Source: JAJYVT01 sp027339205 (GTDB lineage Bacteria > Actinomycetota > Acidimicrobiia > Acidimicrobiales > RAAP-2). From it: DNA of 64,000 bases. A program made the position numbers and the translations under genes. The notes beneath the pieces were generated by a model that was given only the letters and a program-made list of their open reading frames with translations, made no database searches and had not been told where the DNA came from. Positions 41,481 to 50,839 of the stretch are shown in pieces (within the stretch, counting starts at the first letter, position 1; every line of letters begins with the position of its first letter). The stretch is from contig DAHWOV010000098.1 of the NCBI GenBank assembly GCA_027339205.1, forward strand, positions 34,394 to 98,393, written 5' to 3'.

Positions 41481-42644
41481 ATGCACGACGACGACGCCGG
41501 ACCCGCGGTGGGGCCTCTCCACGGCGTGCGCGTGCTCGAGCTCGCCGGGCTCGGGCCCGCGCCGTATGCGTGCATGCTCCTCGCCGAGGCGGGTGCCGAT
41601 GTGCTGCGGCTCGAGCGTCCAGGCCCTGCGGGGGCTCGGCGGCAGGGGACGAACGTGGACCTTCTGAGGCGCAGCCGGCCCTCGGTGGGCATCGACCTCA
41701 AGCGGCGCGAGGCGATCTCGCTGGTCCTGGATCTCGCGGCGCGCGCGGATGTGCTCGTCGAGGGGTTCCGGCCGGGCGTGGCCGAGCGGCTCGGGCTCGG
41801 TCCAGAGGCGTGCTGGGCGCGCAACGCCCGCCTCGTCTACGGGCGGATGACCGGATGGGGCCAGGACGGGCCGCTCGCCGGACGCGTGGGGCACGACATC
41901 GACTACATCGCGCTCGCAGGGGCGCTGTGGCCGATCGGCCGCGAGCGTGATGCGCCTGTCCCGCCGCTCAACCTCGTCGGTGACTTCGGCGGAGGCGGGA
42001 TGCTGCTCGCGTTCGGCGTGGTGGCAGCGCTTCTCGAGGCGCAGCGCTCAGGGGTCGGGCAGGTGGTCGACGCGGCGATGGTGGACGGGGCGGCCTCGCT
42101 CACCACCATGCTGCACGGCATGTGGCTCTCGGGCGACTGGCAGCCCGCGCGCGGGGTGAACCTCCTCGACACCGGCGCGCCCTTCTACGAGGTCTACGAG
42201 ACCGCCGACGGCGGCCACATGGCGGTGGGCGCGCTCGAGCCGCAGTTCTTCGCCGCCCTGCTCGACGGGCTCGGGCTGCGTGAGGAGGACGTCGGTCCGC
42301 AGTTCGACCGTGCGCGCTGGCCGGAGATGAAAGCCCGCTTCCGGGGGGTGTTCAGGACGAAGACCCGCAGCGAGTGGGCAGCTGTCTTCGAAGGCCGCGA
42401 CGCGTGTGTCGCGCCGGTGCTCGCGCCGTGGGAGGCGCCCGACCACCCGCACAACCGCGCGCGCTCGACGTTCGTGGTGCACGACGGCAGGCCGCAGCCC
42501 GGTGCGGTTCCCCGCTTCAGCAGGACGCCCGCTGCGCTGCGGCACGCCCCTGGCACCAAGGAGGCGCTCGGCTACTGGGGGGTCGCCGAAGAGGCGTTCG
42601 AGACGCTGACGCGCTCGGGGGTGGTCACCGCCTCCGAGGTGTGA
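41481..42644 (+). CDS. alpha-methylacyl-CoA racemase-like CoA transferase family III protein
   Basis: A 387-residue CaiB/BaiF-fold enzyme. GVRVLELAGLGPAPYACMLLAEAGADVLRLE opens the Rossmann part. GMTGWGQDGP-type and GHDIDYIALAGAL (catalytic His near 135) motifs follow, with NLVGDFGGGGM (catalytic Asp near 164). This His/Asp pair marks the racemase (AMACR/MCR) rather than a CoA transferase. It interconverts (2R)- and (2S)-methylacyl-CoA for beta-oxidation of branched chains, fitting the nearby acyl-CoA dehydrogenase. Confidence 0.9.
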   Translation: MHDDDAGPAVGPLHGVRVLELAGLGPAPYACMLLAEAGADVLRLERPGPAGARRQGTNVDLLRRSRPSVGIDLKRREAISLVLDLAARADVLVEGFRPGVAERLGLGPEACWARNARLVYGRMTGWGQDGPLAGRVGHDIDYIALAGALWPIGRERDAPVPPLNLVGDFGGGGMLLAFGVVAALLEAQRSGVGQVVDAAMVDGAASLTTMLHGMWLSGDWQPARGVNLLDTGAPFYEVYETADGGHMAVGALEPQFFAALLDGLGLREEDVGPQFDRARWPEMKARFRGVFRTKTRSEWAAVFEGRDACVAPVLAPWEAPDHPHNRARSTFVVHDGRPQPGAVPRFSRTPAALRHAPGTKEALGYWGVAEEAFETLTRSGVVTASEV

Positions 42645-42647
42645 CCG

Positions 42648-44357
42648 TCAGCTTCCCGGGCGGCTGGGGGGTCGCCTCGAGCCCCCGATCCATCGGGTCC
42701 CTGGCCCCAGTGTGCGGGGCGGAGGAACCGGCGCGGCGGACCGGTCCGGGGAAGCCGGGGGCGCGGGGGAGGGCGTGCCGGGCGGCACGCGCCCGGCGAG
42801 GCGGGGCAGCGGTGCGCCCGGTGCCGCGGCGGCGGACGCGACGTCCCTCGGGTAGCGGCGAGCGGCGACGAAGAGGTACAGGGCGCTCAACGCCAGGGGG
42901 AGCAGCATGAGCACGAACGTCCAGCGCAGGCCCGACGCCCCACCACCGAAGAGGTAGTCGGAGACCGCGCCGAAGATGACGGGCGCGAGCGCCTGGGCTG
43001 CCGTGCGCACGAACGTGCGGATCCCTTCGGCGCGGCCCCAGAGCCACGACGGCATGATGTCGAGCCGCGCGGCGTCGATGGGCGGGTTCTGCGCGGAGAG
43101 CCCGAACCCGGCGATCACGAGGTAGGGCAACGCCGTGAGGACGCTGTGGGTGACGAGCGCGGGGATCATCATCACGACGGTCACCGACGCGGCGATGGCG
43201 GGGACCTGGACACGGCTCGCCAGGCGCCCCCGGCGCAAGAGCGCGTCGCTGAGCGGTCCGGCGACGAGCACTCCGGCCACCGCGCCGACCCCGACCACGA
43301 GCAGGAGGCCGTTGGCGAAGGCCTGCGCCACGTGGTACTGCCCATGTGTCGCCTTGCCGCTCCCCGAGACGAACTCGACCCCGAAGGTCTCCACGCCCGC
43401 AAGGAAGTAGTAGCCCAATGCGCCCGAGATGATGAGGATGACGTTGGTCTTCACCGCGAGCACGTAGCGGACCGCGGCGATGAACCCCATCTTGGGGTCC
43501 GCACGGGCGACCAGCGCTGGATCGGGCCGGACGCCGCGTTCGAGGGCGAGCCGTTGCGCGTCGGTGCGCTGGTCGGGCACGCGGCCCCCGCCGGCCCCCG
43601 CCGGCACCTCCTCGGGCGCCTGCACGGGCTGGACGCCGGCATCCGTCCCTTGCGCGGCGAGCCACGGCCGGGTCCCCGGCTCTGGCGCGAGCGCGCCCTT
43701 CCCGCCGCGCACGGGCTCAGGGAGGTGGAAGACCGCCCACGCCACGATGAACGCGGGGATGGCGAGGATGACGAAGGCGAGTCGCCACGAGAGGGCTGCG
43801 AGCTCGCCGGTGAATGCGAACCCGAGGCCGGCGCCGAGCAGCTCGCCGGTGAGGATGTAGCTGTAGATGTGGCCGCGCTCGCCTCCGGGGAACCAGTCGC
43901 CGACGAGGGAGGCGACCACCGGGCCGGCGACTGCGGTGACGCCGCCGAGCGCGAGGCGCGACAGGAGCAGCTGGCCGAAGGATCCGGCGGACGCGCTCCA
44001 GATCATCGCGATGCCCCACAGCACGACCGCCACGCCGAGGAGCCACGTGCGCCGGAGCTTGTCGGCGAGGACGCCGAAGGGCAGCGAGAAGACAGCGCCG
44101 ACGACCGCCGTGACCGTCACCAGCATGCCGACGTCGAATGTGGAGATCTTCAGCGCGCTGCGGAGCTCGGACGCCGCCGCGCCCACCGTCGCAGTGTCTG
44201 CGCTCGACAGCGCGAGGACGCAGGCGAGCACCACGATGACCCGGGTACGCGTGCGGCCACCGAGCACGGGGACCAGCTTGCGCTTGGCGGTCCGGGCGCC
44301 GCGACGGGCGACCCGGCCCACCGCCGGGATGAGCCGCTGCGCTCCGTGCGACGCCAC
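42648..44357 (-). CDS. MFS transporter (large loop and Pro-rich tail)
   Basis: A 569-residue twelve-helix permease. LPFGVLADKLRRTWLLG is the loop 2-3 signature. The central loop (about 215-290) is long and charged, and the last 60 residues are rich in Pro, Ala and Arg. No substrate can be assigned. It is convergent with the AMACR gene (3-nt gap) and lies 45 bp after pckG on the same strand. Confidence 0.88.
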   Translation of the reverse strand: MASHGAQRLIPAVGRVARRGARTAKRKLVPVLGGRTRTRVIVVLACVLALSSADTATVGAAASELRSALKISTFDVGMLVTVTAVVGAVFSLPFGVLADKLRRTWLLGVAVVLWGIAMIWSASAGSFGQLLLSRLALGGVTAVAGPVVASLVGDWFPGGERGHIYSYILTGELLGAGLGFAFTGELAALSWRLAFVILAIPAFIVAWAVFHLPEPVRGGKGALAPEPGTRPWLAAQGTDAGVQPVQAPEEVPAGAGGGRVPDQRTDAQRLALERGVRPDPALVARADPKMGFIAAVRYVLAVKTNVILIISGALGYYFLAGVETFGVEFVSGSGKATHGQYHVAQAFANGLLLVVGVGAVAGVLVAGPLSDALLRRGRLASRVQVPAIAASVTVVMMIPALVTHSVLTALPYLVIAGFGLSAQNPPIDAARLDIMPSWLWGRAEGIRTFVRTAAQALAPVIFGAVSDYLFGGGASGLRWTFVLMLLPLALSALYLFVAARRYPRDVASAAAAPGAPLPRLAGRVPPGTPSPAPPASPDRSAAPVPPPRTLGPGTRWIGGSRRPPSRPGS

Positions 44358-44402
44358 GCTCCCATCCTCGCCGATCCCGGCAGGGCTGCGGGCACGGGAC
44401 GC

Positions 44403-46211
44403 TCAGGCCAGCCGGCGCTCCAGGTCGTCGACGGCGTCCGCCAGCTCCTTGGGCAGGTGGTCGCCGAATTGCGCGAAGTGCTCGCGGATGAGCGGGACCT
44501 CCGCCCGCCACTCGTCGGCGTCGACCCGCAGGAGCTCCTCCATGTCCTCCTTCGACACCGAGATGGCCTCGACGTCGATCGCGCCCGGGGCCGGGACGAA
44601 GCCGATGGGCGTGTCGACCGCGTCGCCGCGGCCGCTCACTCGCTCGAAGACCCACTCGAGCACCCGCGAGTTCTCGCCGTAGCCGGGCCACAGCCAGCGG
44701 CCCTCGTGGTCCTTGCGGAACCAGTTGACGTAGAAGATCTTGGGGAGCTTGTCGGGGTCGGCCTTCGCACCGAGGCGGAGCCAGTGCCCGAAGTAGTCCC
44801 CCATGTTGTAGCCGCAGAAGGGCAGCATCGCGAACGGGTCCCGCCGCAGCTTCCCGGCCCTGCCGGCGGCCGCAGCCGTGGTCTCCGACGCCATGATCGA
44901 CCCCAGGAAGACGCCGTGCTGCCAGTCGAACGACTGGAAGACGAGCGGCACCACCGAGGCGCGCCGTCCACCGAAGAGGATCGCCGAGATCGGGACGCCC
45001 CGGGGGTCCTCCCACTCGGGGGCGATCGCAGGGTCCTGCGCCGCGGGCGCGGTGAACCGCGCGTTCGGATGCGCGGCCGGCGTGCCCTTCTCCGGCGTCC
45101 ATTCCTCGCCGAGCCAGTCCGTGAGGTGCGCGGGGGGCTCCTCGGTCATGCCCTCCCACCAGACGTCCCCGTCGTCGGTCATCGCGGTGTTCGTGAAGAT
45201 CGTGTTGGCCCCGACCGAGAACATCGCGTTGGGGTTGGTGTGGACGTTGGTGCCGGGGGCGACCCCGAAGAAGCCCGCCTCCGGGTTGATGCCGTAGAGG
45301 CGGCCGTCCGGCCCGAACTTCATCCAGCAGATGTCGTCGCCGACCGTCTCCACCTTCCAGCCCGGAAGCGTCGGGATGAGCATGGCCAGGTTCGTCTTGC
45401 CGCACGCCGACGGGAAGGCGCCGGTCACGTAGCGGGTCTCGCCCGCCGGCGACGTCAGCTTCAAGATGAGCATGTGCTCTGCCAGCCAGCCGTCGTCGCG
45501 CGCCATCACCGACGCGATCCGAAGGGCGAAGCACTTCTTGCCCAGCAGCGCGTTGCCGCCGTAGCCCGAGCCGTACGACCAGATCTCCCGGGTCTCGGGG
45601 AAGTGGACGATGTACTTGTTGTCCGGGTCGCACGGCCAGGGCACGTCCTCGTCGCCCGGCTCGAGCGGCGCGCCCACGGAGTGCAGGCAGGGGACGAAGT
45701 CACCCTCGGGGCCGAGCACCTCGAGCACCGAGGCACCCATGCGGGTCATGATCCGCATGGACACCGTGACGTACGGCGAGTCGGTGATCTCGACGCCGAC
45801 GTGGGCGATGTCGGAGCCCAGCGGACCCATGGAGAACGGCACGACGTACATCGTGCGGCCCCTCATCGAGCCGCGGAACAAGCCCCTCAGCGTCTCGCGC
45901 ATCTCCTGGGGGTCGCGCCAGTTGTTGGTCGGCCCGGCATCCTCCTCCCGCTGCGAGCAGATGAAGGTCCTGTCCTCGACGCGGGCCACGTCCTGTGGAT
46001 CCGAGTGAGCCCAGTAGCTGTGGGGGCGCTTCGCGTCCGAGAGCTTCACGAACGTGCCGCTGTCGACGAGGAGCTCGCAGAGGCGGTCGTACTCCTCCGC
46101 TGAGCCGTCGCACCACTCGACGTGATCTGGCGCGGTGAGCGCCGCCACCTCCTCGACCCACGCCAGCAGCTTGCGGTTGCGGGTTGGCGGCGTGTCCAGG
46201 CTTGCTGCCAT
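44403..46211 (-). CDS. pckG: phosphoenolpyruvate carboxykinase (GTP)
   Basis: Converts oxaloacetate plus GTP to PEP, GDP and CO2 in gluconeogenesis. The 602-residue length is typical. The GTP-PEPCK P-loop FPSACGKTNLAM is near 275. VGDDICWMK and NPEAGFFGVAPGT follow, then the guanine-site FCGYNMGDYFGHWL near 495. ATG 46211 is chosen because GAGGAG lies 5-7 nt upstream; ATG 46229 is six residues earlier. The longer open frame to 46427 has no coding bias. It is divergent from thiL. Confidence 0.96.
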   Translation of the reverse strand: MAASLDTPPTRNRKLLAWVEEVAALTAPDHVEWCDGSAEEYDRLCELLVDSGTFVKLSDAKRPHSYWAHSDPQDVARVEDRTFICSQREEDAGPTNNWRDPQEMRETLRGLFRGSMRGRTMYVVPFSMGPLGSDIAHVGVEITDSPYVTVSMRIMTRMGASVLEVLGPEGDFVPCLHSVGAPLEPGDEDVPWPCDPDNKYIVHFPETREIWSYGSGYGGNALLGKKCFALRIASVMARDDGWLAEHMLILKLTSPAGETRYVTGAFPSACGKTNLAMLIPTLPGWKVETVGDDICWMKFGPDGRLYGINPEAGFFGVAPGTNVHTNPNAMFSVGANTIFTNTAMTDDGDVWWEGMTEEPPAHLTDWLGEEWTPEKGTPAAHPNARFTAPAAQDPAIAPEWEDPRGVPISAILFGGRRASVVPLVFQSFDWQHGVFLGSIMASETTAAAAGRAGKLRRDPFAMLPFCGYNMGDYFGHWLRLGAKADPDKLPKIFYVNWFRKDHEGRWLWPGYGENSRVLEWVFERVSGRGDAVDTPIGFVPAPGAIDVEAISVSKEDMEELLRVDADEWRAEVPLIREHFAQFGDHLPKELADAVDDLERRLA

Positions 46212-46420
46212 GTCCTCTCCTCGTCCCATCTGGGTGCCCTCGCGCCCTCGCTTCTCGGCTCTGGGCGGCTTCTTGCTCGATCTTGGCGCGGACTCCGCCG
46301 TGCGTGCCACGTCAGACCGAGAACCCCGGGAGCGGGCCGGCCGGATCCGGCCCTCGAGGGGCGCACCGAGCGCTGCGCGGCCCCGCAATCGCCTTCCACG
46401 ATAGATGCTAGGCATGGGTC

Positions 46421-47422
46421 GTGGCACCTCCGACGCGTGTCCCGAGACGTCCCCTCTCGGACGAGGACGCAGCCGTCCAGCTCATCGCAGAGGTGCTCGC
46501 CCGGGCGCTCGGCACGCCACCTCCCGGCGACGTCTGGATCGGCGACGACGCCGCGGTCGTCTCCGTGCCTGGGGGGCGGTTCGTCTTCGCCACCGATGCC
46601 GTGGTCGCCGGGGTCCACGCGGACCTCTCCCTCACGGGGCTCGACGACCTGGGATGGAAGGCGCTCACCGCCACCGTGAGCGATGTGGGCGCCGTCGGAG
46701 GAAGGCCGAGCCACGCCGTGGTCGACTTCTGCGTCGCACCGGGCACGGACCTCGAGCTGCTCGCGAAGGGGACGGCCGAGGCGGCGGCAGAGTGGCGGTG
46801 CCCGATCGTCGGCGGCGACCTGACCGCCGCGCCGGAGATCGTCGTCGTGGCCGCGGTCGTCGGGCTCCTCGAGGGCGACGGCCCTCCGGTGCTGAGGTCG
46901 GGGGCCTCGCCGGGAGACGCGCTCTTTGTGACCGGCCCGCTCGGCGCCTCCGCGGCGGGGCTCCGGCTCCTGCGGGCCGGCGCAGGCGACCCGGCGTCTG
47001 CCGTCACCGCCCACAAGCGGCCGCGGGCACGGATCGAAGAGGGGGTGGTCGCCCGGCGCGCCGGTGCGACGGCCATGATGGACGTCTCCGACGGCCTCGC
47101 CCTCGACCTGGGACGGCTCGCCGAGGCGTCCGCGGTCGGGGTCCGCCTCGACACCCTCCCCGTCGCCGAAGGCGCCACCGAGGAAGAGGTGCTCGCAGGC
47201 GGAGAGGACTTCGAGCTCGTCATCGCGACGCCCGCGCCCGCCCGCCTGGCCGACGCGTTCTCCTCCGCGGGGCTCCGCCTCCCGATCGAGATCGGCCGGT
47301 GCACCGGCGACCGAACGGAACGGACGTTGCGGGGGGGCCCGCTCGGGAGCGGCGGCTTCCGCCACCATCTCGGATGGCGCCGGGGCGAGCCTGCGAGCGA
47401 GAGGCGCGCCCGTCCCGGCTGA
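46421..47422 (+). CDS. thiL: thiamine-monophosphate kinase
   Basis: Phosphorylates thiamine monophosphate to the active pyrophosphate. The 333-residue PurM-like protein has the Mg/ATP motifs WIGDDAAVV near residue 40, FATDAVVAGVH near 57 and IVGGDLT near 130. MMDVSDGLALDLGRLA near 220 and LAGGEDFELVIA near 258 complete the set. The start is GTG 46421. No thiamine genes are adjacent, and no TPP riboswitch was seen upstream. TAGGCAT at 46410 could be a -10 element. Confidence 0.93.
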   Translation: MAPPTRVPRRPLSDEDAAVQLIAEVLARALGTPPPGDVWIGDDAAVVSVPGGRFVFATDAVVAGVHADLSLTGLDDLGWKALTATVSDVGAVGGRPSHAVVDFCVAPGTDLELLAKGTAEAAAEWRCPIVGGDLTAAPEIVVVAAVVGLLEGDGPPVLRSGASPGDALFVTGPLGASAAGLRLLRAGAGDPASAVTAHKRPRARIEEGVVARRAGATAMMDVSDGLALDLGRLAEASAVGVRLDTLPVAEGATEEEVLAGGEDFELVIATPAPARLADAFSSAGLRLPIEIGRCTGDRTERTLRGGPLGSGGFRHHLGWRRGEPASERRARPG

Positions 47423-47468
47423 TCGGTCGCGGCGTCTTTCCGGCGAGCCGCGTGCCATGCGCGAGCAG

Positions 47469-47517
47469 TCAGCGGTCAGCTGTCAGCTGTCAGCTGTCAG
47501 CGGTCAGCCCTCAGACG
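47469..47517. repeat. 7-bp tandem repeat (TCAGCNN), 7 copies
   Basis: Seven consecutive heptamers: TCAGCGG, three TCAGCTG, TCAGCGG, TCAGCCC and TCAGACG. The last TCA (47511-47513) is the stop codon of the carboxypeptidase gene on the minus strand. The unit is not a multiple of three and lies outside coding sequence. CAGCTG palindromes recur through the array. Confidence 0.9.
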
Positions 47518-48791
47518 TTGGTGAGCCTCCAGCTGATCGGCGCGGAGGGCAGCGCGCCCGACGTGGCGAGCGGTACGGTGACCCGCCGGTCTCCGACCTC
47601 CACCACCGCGTTCCCGAACCCCTGGCCGGCGGCAACGGGGGCATTCACCCGGTTCGGCAGGACGACCTCGGTCCTCACGCGTTGGCCGGGGAGGCCGATC
47701 AACGTGACGTCCCGGGTCGCCTCCAGCGCAACGGTGGGAGCCCACGGCGCCCGAAGGTGACCGAGCACCTCCCCGCGGTGGACGACGGCAGTCTGCACGA
47801 GCGCGTGGTCCGCGCTCGTCACGAGCGCGGTCGTCGCGTCGAAGGCCTCTGTGAGCGCGCTCGGCTGCGCGACGGTGCCGAATTGATGGAAGACGGCCCC
47901 GACGAGGGTCTCGGGCTTCCCTGCGATGGTCGTCTTCGCAGCGAACACGAAGCACCCGCCTGCTGTTGTGGTGAAGCCGGTCTTCACGCCGACGATGCCG
48001 TCGTGGCCCAACAGCGCGTCGACGTTGTACTGCAAGCCGGCTACCGGCAGTGTGACCTGCGCCATGTCCACGATCGCCCTGAAGGCGGGGTCCGCCATGT
48101 CGACCATCGCCAGCCGTACCTGTGACGCCGCCGTGCTCACGGTGCCCGGCGCGACCCCGCTCGCGTCGGTGTAGTGCGTGTGGGTGAGCCCGAGCTGCTT
48201 CGCCGCGGCGTTCATCTTGGCGACGAAGGCCGTCTCGCTCCCGGCGTCCCAGTCGGCGAGCAGCGTCGCGATGTTGTCCCCCGAGGGGACGAGGAGCGCC
48301 TCGAGCGCCTGACGCTCGGTGAGCTGCTCTCCGGGCGTGACCGCCACGACGGAGTCGCCGACCGCCTTGTCCTGCTCGTAGGTGGTGACGTCGGCCGGCG
48401 AGACCGTGATGGAAAGACCCGACCCTGTGGCGGTGAGCGGGTGGTCGCGCAGCACGAGGTACGCCGTCATCAGCTTCGTCACGCTCGCGAGCGCCGTCGG
48501 GGCCTGCTGACCAGAGGTACCGAGCAGTCCCGCGCCCTCGACGCCGATCGCCGCCTCGCCCTGGGCTGGCCACGCGAGCGACGCCGGAGCGCCGGGCATC
48601 GTCTGGAAGAGCGTGCCCGCTGTCGCCGCGACGGCGGGGACGGGTCGAAGGAACTGCACGACGACGTATGCGACCGCGAGGAGCACGAGCACGACGACCG
48701 CGAGGAAACGCCCCATCGGGAGCGATGTTGCCACGCGAAACGACTTCGGCGAGCGCGGCGGGAGGTGCCGAGCGTGACGCGCCGGGCTCAT
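47511..48791 (-). CDS. D-alanyl-D-alanine carboxypeptidase (PBP5-type)
   Basis: A peptidoglycan-trimming penicillin-binding protein, 426 residues from ATG 48791. A membrane anchor (about 27-48) precedes the serine-peptidase domain. SVTK (SxxK; nucleophile Ser near 109), SGDN (SxN) near 176 and KTG near 272 are all present. A C-terminal beta domain follows (about 335-426). ATG 48716 (MGRFLAVV) would also leave a good signal anchor; neither start has a clear Shine-Dalgarno. It lies just downstream of rpmB (19-nt gap). Confidence 0.9.
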   Translation of the reverse strand: MSPARHARHLPPRSPKSFRVATSLPMGRFLAVVVLVLLAVAYVVVQFLRPVPAVAATAGTLFQTMPGAPASLAWPAQGEAAIGVEGAGLLGTSGQQAPTALASVTKLMTAYLVLRDHPLTATGSGLSITVSPADVTTYEQDKAVGDSVVAVTPGEQLTERQALEALLVPSGDNIATLLADWDAGSETAFVAKMNAAAKQLGLTHTHYTDASGVAPGTVSTAASQVRLAMVDMADPAFRAIVDMAQVTLPVAGLQYNVDALLGHDGIVGVKTGFTTTAGGCFVFAAKTTIAGKPETLVGAVFHQFGTVAQPSALTEAFDATTALVTSADHALVQTAVVHRGEVLGHLRAPWAPTVALEATRDVTLIGLPGQRVRTEVVLPNRVNAPVAAGQGFGNAVVEVGDRRVTVPLATSGALPSAPISWRLTNV

Positions 48792-48810
48792 CGCGCGTCG
48801 TGCGCGGCGG

Positions 48811-49020
48811 TCAAGAGGTGACGCTGCGACGCGGGGGCTTGCGCACCCTCCCGGCGCGAATGCACGAGGTGCAGACGTGCAGCCGGCGGGGCGTGCCGTC
48901 GACCAGGGCCCGGACCCGCTGGACATTGGGGTTCCAGCGTCGCTTCGTCCTGCGGTGGGAGTGGCTCAGGCTCATGCCGAAGGACGGCTTCTTGCCGCAC
49001 AGCTCGCACACCGATGCCAT
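48811..49020 (-). CDS. rpmB: 50S ribosomal protein L28
   Basis: A 69-residue large-subunit protein: CELCGKKPSFGMSLSHSHRRTKRRWNPNVQ is the L28 signature. It keeps four cysteines (CxxC near residue 5 and CxxC near 50), so it is the zinc-binding form; organisms with zinc stress often have a Cys-less paralogue, but none is in this window. It is divergent from the DAK2-kinase gene across a 115-bp promoter region. Confidence 0.95.
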   Translation of the reverse strand: MASVCELCGKKPSFGMSLSHSHRRTKRRWNPNVQRVRALVDGTPRRLHVCTSCIRAGRVRKPPRRSVTS

Positions 49021-49135
49021 CGCAGTCGCCTCCTGGCCGATCTGTCCCGCCGCGTCCGGTCCATGCCGGGCAACGGGCGCGGGCGACCCCGTTCAAGGTC
49101 GTCACGAACGGCGGCAAGGTTAGCATCGGCGGGCG

Positions 49136-50839
49136 ATGACGGCGGCGGTCGGGTTGGGGCCACGAGAGCTGAGGGCAGCCATGGTGGCGTTCCGGGACGT
49201 GCTGCGGACCCACCAGCGCCTCCTGAACCGGTTGAATGTCTACCCGGTGCCCGACGGGGACACCGGCACCAACATGGCCCTGACGCTCGACGCGGTGGTG
49301 AAGGAGCTCGACGCGCTCGGCCCGTCTGCCAACGGGACGTCCGCCATGGCAGACGTCTGCCGGGCGATGGCCCACGGTTCGTTGATGGGAGCCCGGGGCA
49401 ACTCCGGCGTGATCCTCTCCCAGCTCCTCCGCGGGCTCGCCGAGCGGCTCGGAGACAGGGACGAGGCCGGACCCGACACTGTCGCCGACGCGCTCGTCAC
49501 CGCGAGCGAGCTGGCCCGCAAGGCGGTGGCCCGACCAGTGGAAGGGACCATCCTCACGGTCGCCCGGGCCGCCGGCGAGGGTGCGGTGGCCGGCGCGAGG
49601 GGCGGGGCGGTCCTCCTCGGCGTGCTCGAACGGGCGCGCCAGGCCGCGGGTGACGCGCTCGCCTTGACCCCGACGATGCTCGAGCCCTTGGCTCGTGCCG
49701 GGGTCGTCGATGCCGGCGGCGCCGGGTACGTGCTCTTCTTCGACGCGCTCTTGTCGGTGCTCGACGGGCGTCCCTTGCCGGCAGCGGAGGTCGAGTGGGG
49801 CGAGCAGGCTCGGGTCGCGGCGCGCGGCCGCTGCGTCTCGCCCGACGGGGGCGCGCCCGGAGCCGGACCTAGCGTCGAGGGCGGGGAACGACAGGGCGAG
49901 GAGCTCCGCTACGAGGTCATGTACTTCCTCGACGCACCTGATGATGCCATCGAGGCCTTCAAGGACGTGTGGGCTGGCATCGGCGACTCGATCGTCGTGG
50001 TGGGGGGTGAGGGCGAATGGAACTGCCACATCCACACGAACGACATCGGTGCCGCGGTCGAGGCGGCGATCGACATCGGGCGACCGCGCCAGATCCGGGT
50101 CACCGACCTCGCCGAGCAGGTCCAAGAGGAGCGATGGGTCCGCGACGCGGACCGCGAGCCCGACGAGCGAAAGGGCGCGGTGCCCCAGACCGCCGTCGTC
50201 GCGGTCGTCGTCGGAGACGGCGTGGGGCGGATCTTCCGCTCGCTCGGCGTCCAACGCCTCGTCCGCGGCGGCCAGACGATGAACCCGTCCACCGCGCAGC
50301 TCCTCGAAGCTGTCGAGTCGCTCCGCGCTGAGAACGTGGTCCTGCTCCCCAACAACGACAACATCGAGGCGGTGGCCTCCCAGGTCGACGCGCTCACCGA
50401 CAAGACCGTCCGGGTGGTCCCGACCGGCAGCATCGTGGAGGGGTTCGCCGCGCTGCTCGCGTACGACCCAGGAGCGGGGCCGGACGAGAACGCAAAGGCC
50501 ATGGCGGCCTCGGCGTCGAAGGTCCTGCCAGGGGCCGTGACCCGGGCGGTCCGGGACGCGCTGACCGAGTCGGGCCCGGTGCGTGAGGGCGCGTGGATGG
50601 GCCTGTCGCGCTCGGGCGTCGTGGCCGTCGCGGACTCTCTCGAGGGCGCGGCGCTGCAGCTGCTCGACGCGCTGCTCGAGGACGGGCACGAGCTGGTCAC
50701 CGTCATCGAGGGCGAGGGGTCGAGCGCCGCAGCCACCCGGCGCATCACCGAGTGGCTGCACGAGGAGCACCCCTACGTCGCCGCCGAGGTCCACCACGGC
50801 GGCCAGCCCCTCTACCCCTACCTGCTCGGCATCGAGTGA
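49136..50839 (+). CDS. DAK2-domain protein, fatty acid kinase FakA-like
   Basis: A 567-residue protein. The N-terminal DhaL/DAK2 nucleotide-binding domain (about 10-210) has NVYPVPDGDTGTNM near residue 36 and GARGNSGVILSQLLRG near 85. The middle and C-terminal region (about 250-567) has LPNNDNIEAVASQ, typical of FakA/YloV. With a FakB lipid-binding partner, which is not in this window, it phosphorylates fatty acids for phospholipid synthesis. Its stop overlaps the recG start (GTGA), the usual actinobacterial and firmicute order. Confidence 0.92.
   Translation: MTAAVGLGPRELRAAMVAFRDVLRTHQRLLNRLNVYPVPDGDTGTNMALTLDAVVKELDALGPSANGTSAMADVCRAMAHGSLMGARGNSGVILSQLLRGLAERLGDRDEAGPDTVADALVTASELARKAVARPVEGTILTVARAAGEGAVAGARGGAVLLGVLERARQAAGDALALTPTMLEPLARAGVVDAGGAGYVLFFDALLSVLDGRPLPAAEVEWGEQARVAARGRCVSPDGGAPGAGPSVEGGERQGEELRYEVMYFLDAPDDAIEAFKDVWAGIGDSIVVVGGEGEWNCHIHTNDIGAAVEAAIDIGRPRQIRVTDLAEQVQEERWVRDADREPDERKGAVPQTAVVAVVVGDGVGRIFRSLGVQRLVRGGQTMNPSTAQLLEAVESLRAENVVLLPNNDNIEAVASQVDALTDKTVRVVPTGSIVEGFAALLAYDPGAGPDENAKAMAASASKVLPGAVTRAVRDALTESGPVREGAWMGLSRSGVVAVADSLEGAALQLLDALLEDGHELVTVIEGEGSSAAATRRITEWLHEEHPYVAAEVHHGGQPLYPYLLGIE

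Noticed and set aside
43146..46103. 985-residue plus-strand open frame antisense to the MFS and pckG genes
   Set aside because: It mirrors two well-identified minus-strand genes; its composition (Arg, Gly, Asp, His rich) is typical of antisense shadows at high GC, and no domain is recognisable.
46212..46420. Possible TPP riboswitch between pckG and thiL
   Set aside because: No CTGAGA or ACCTGATC-type core motifs in the interval; it looks like an ordinary divergent promoter region.
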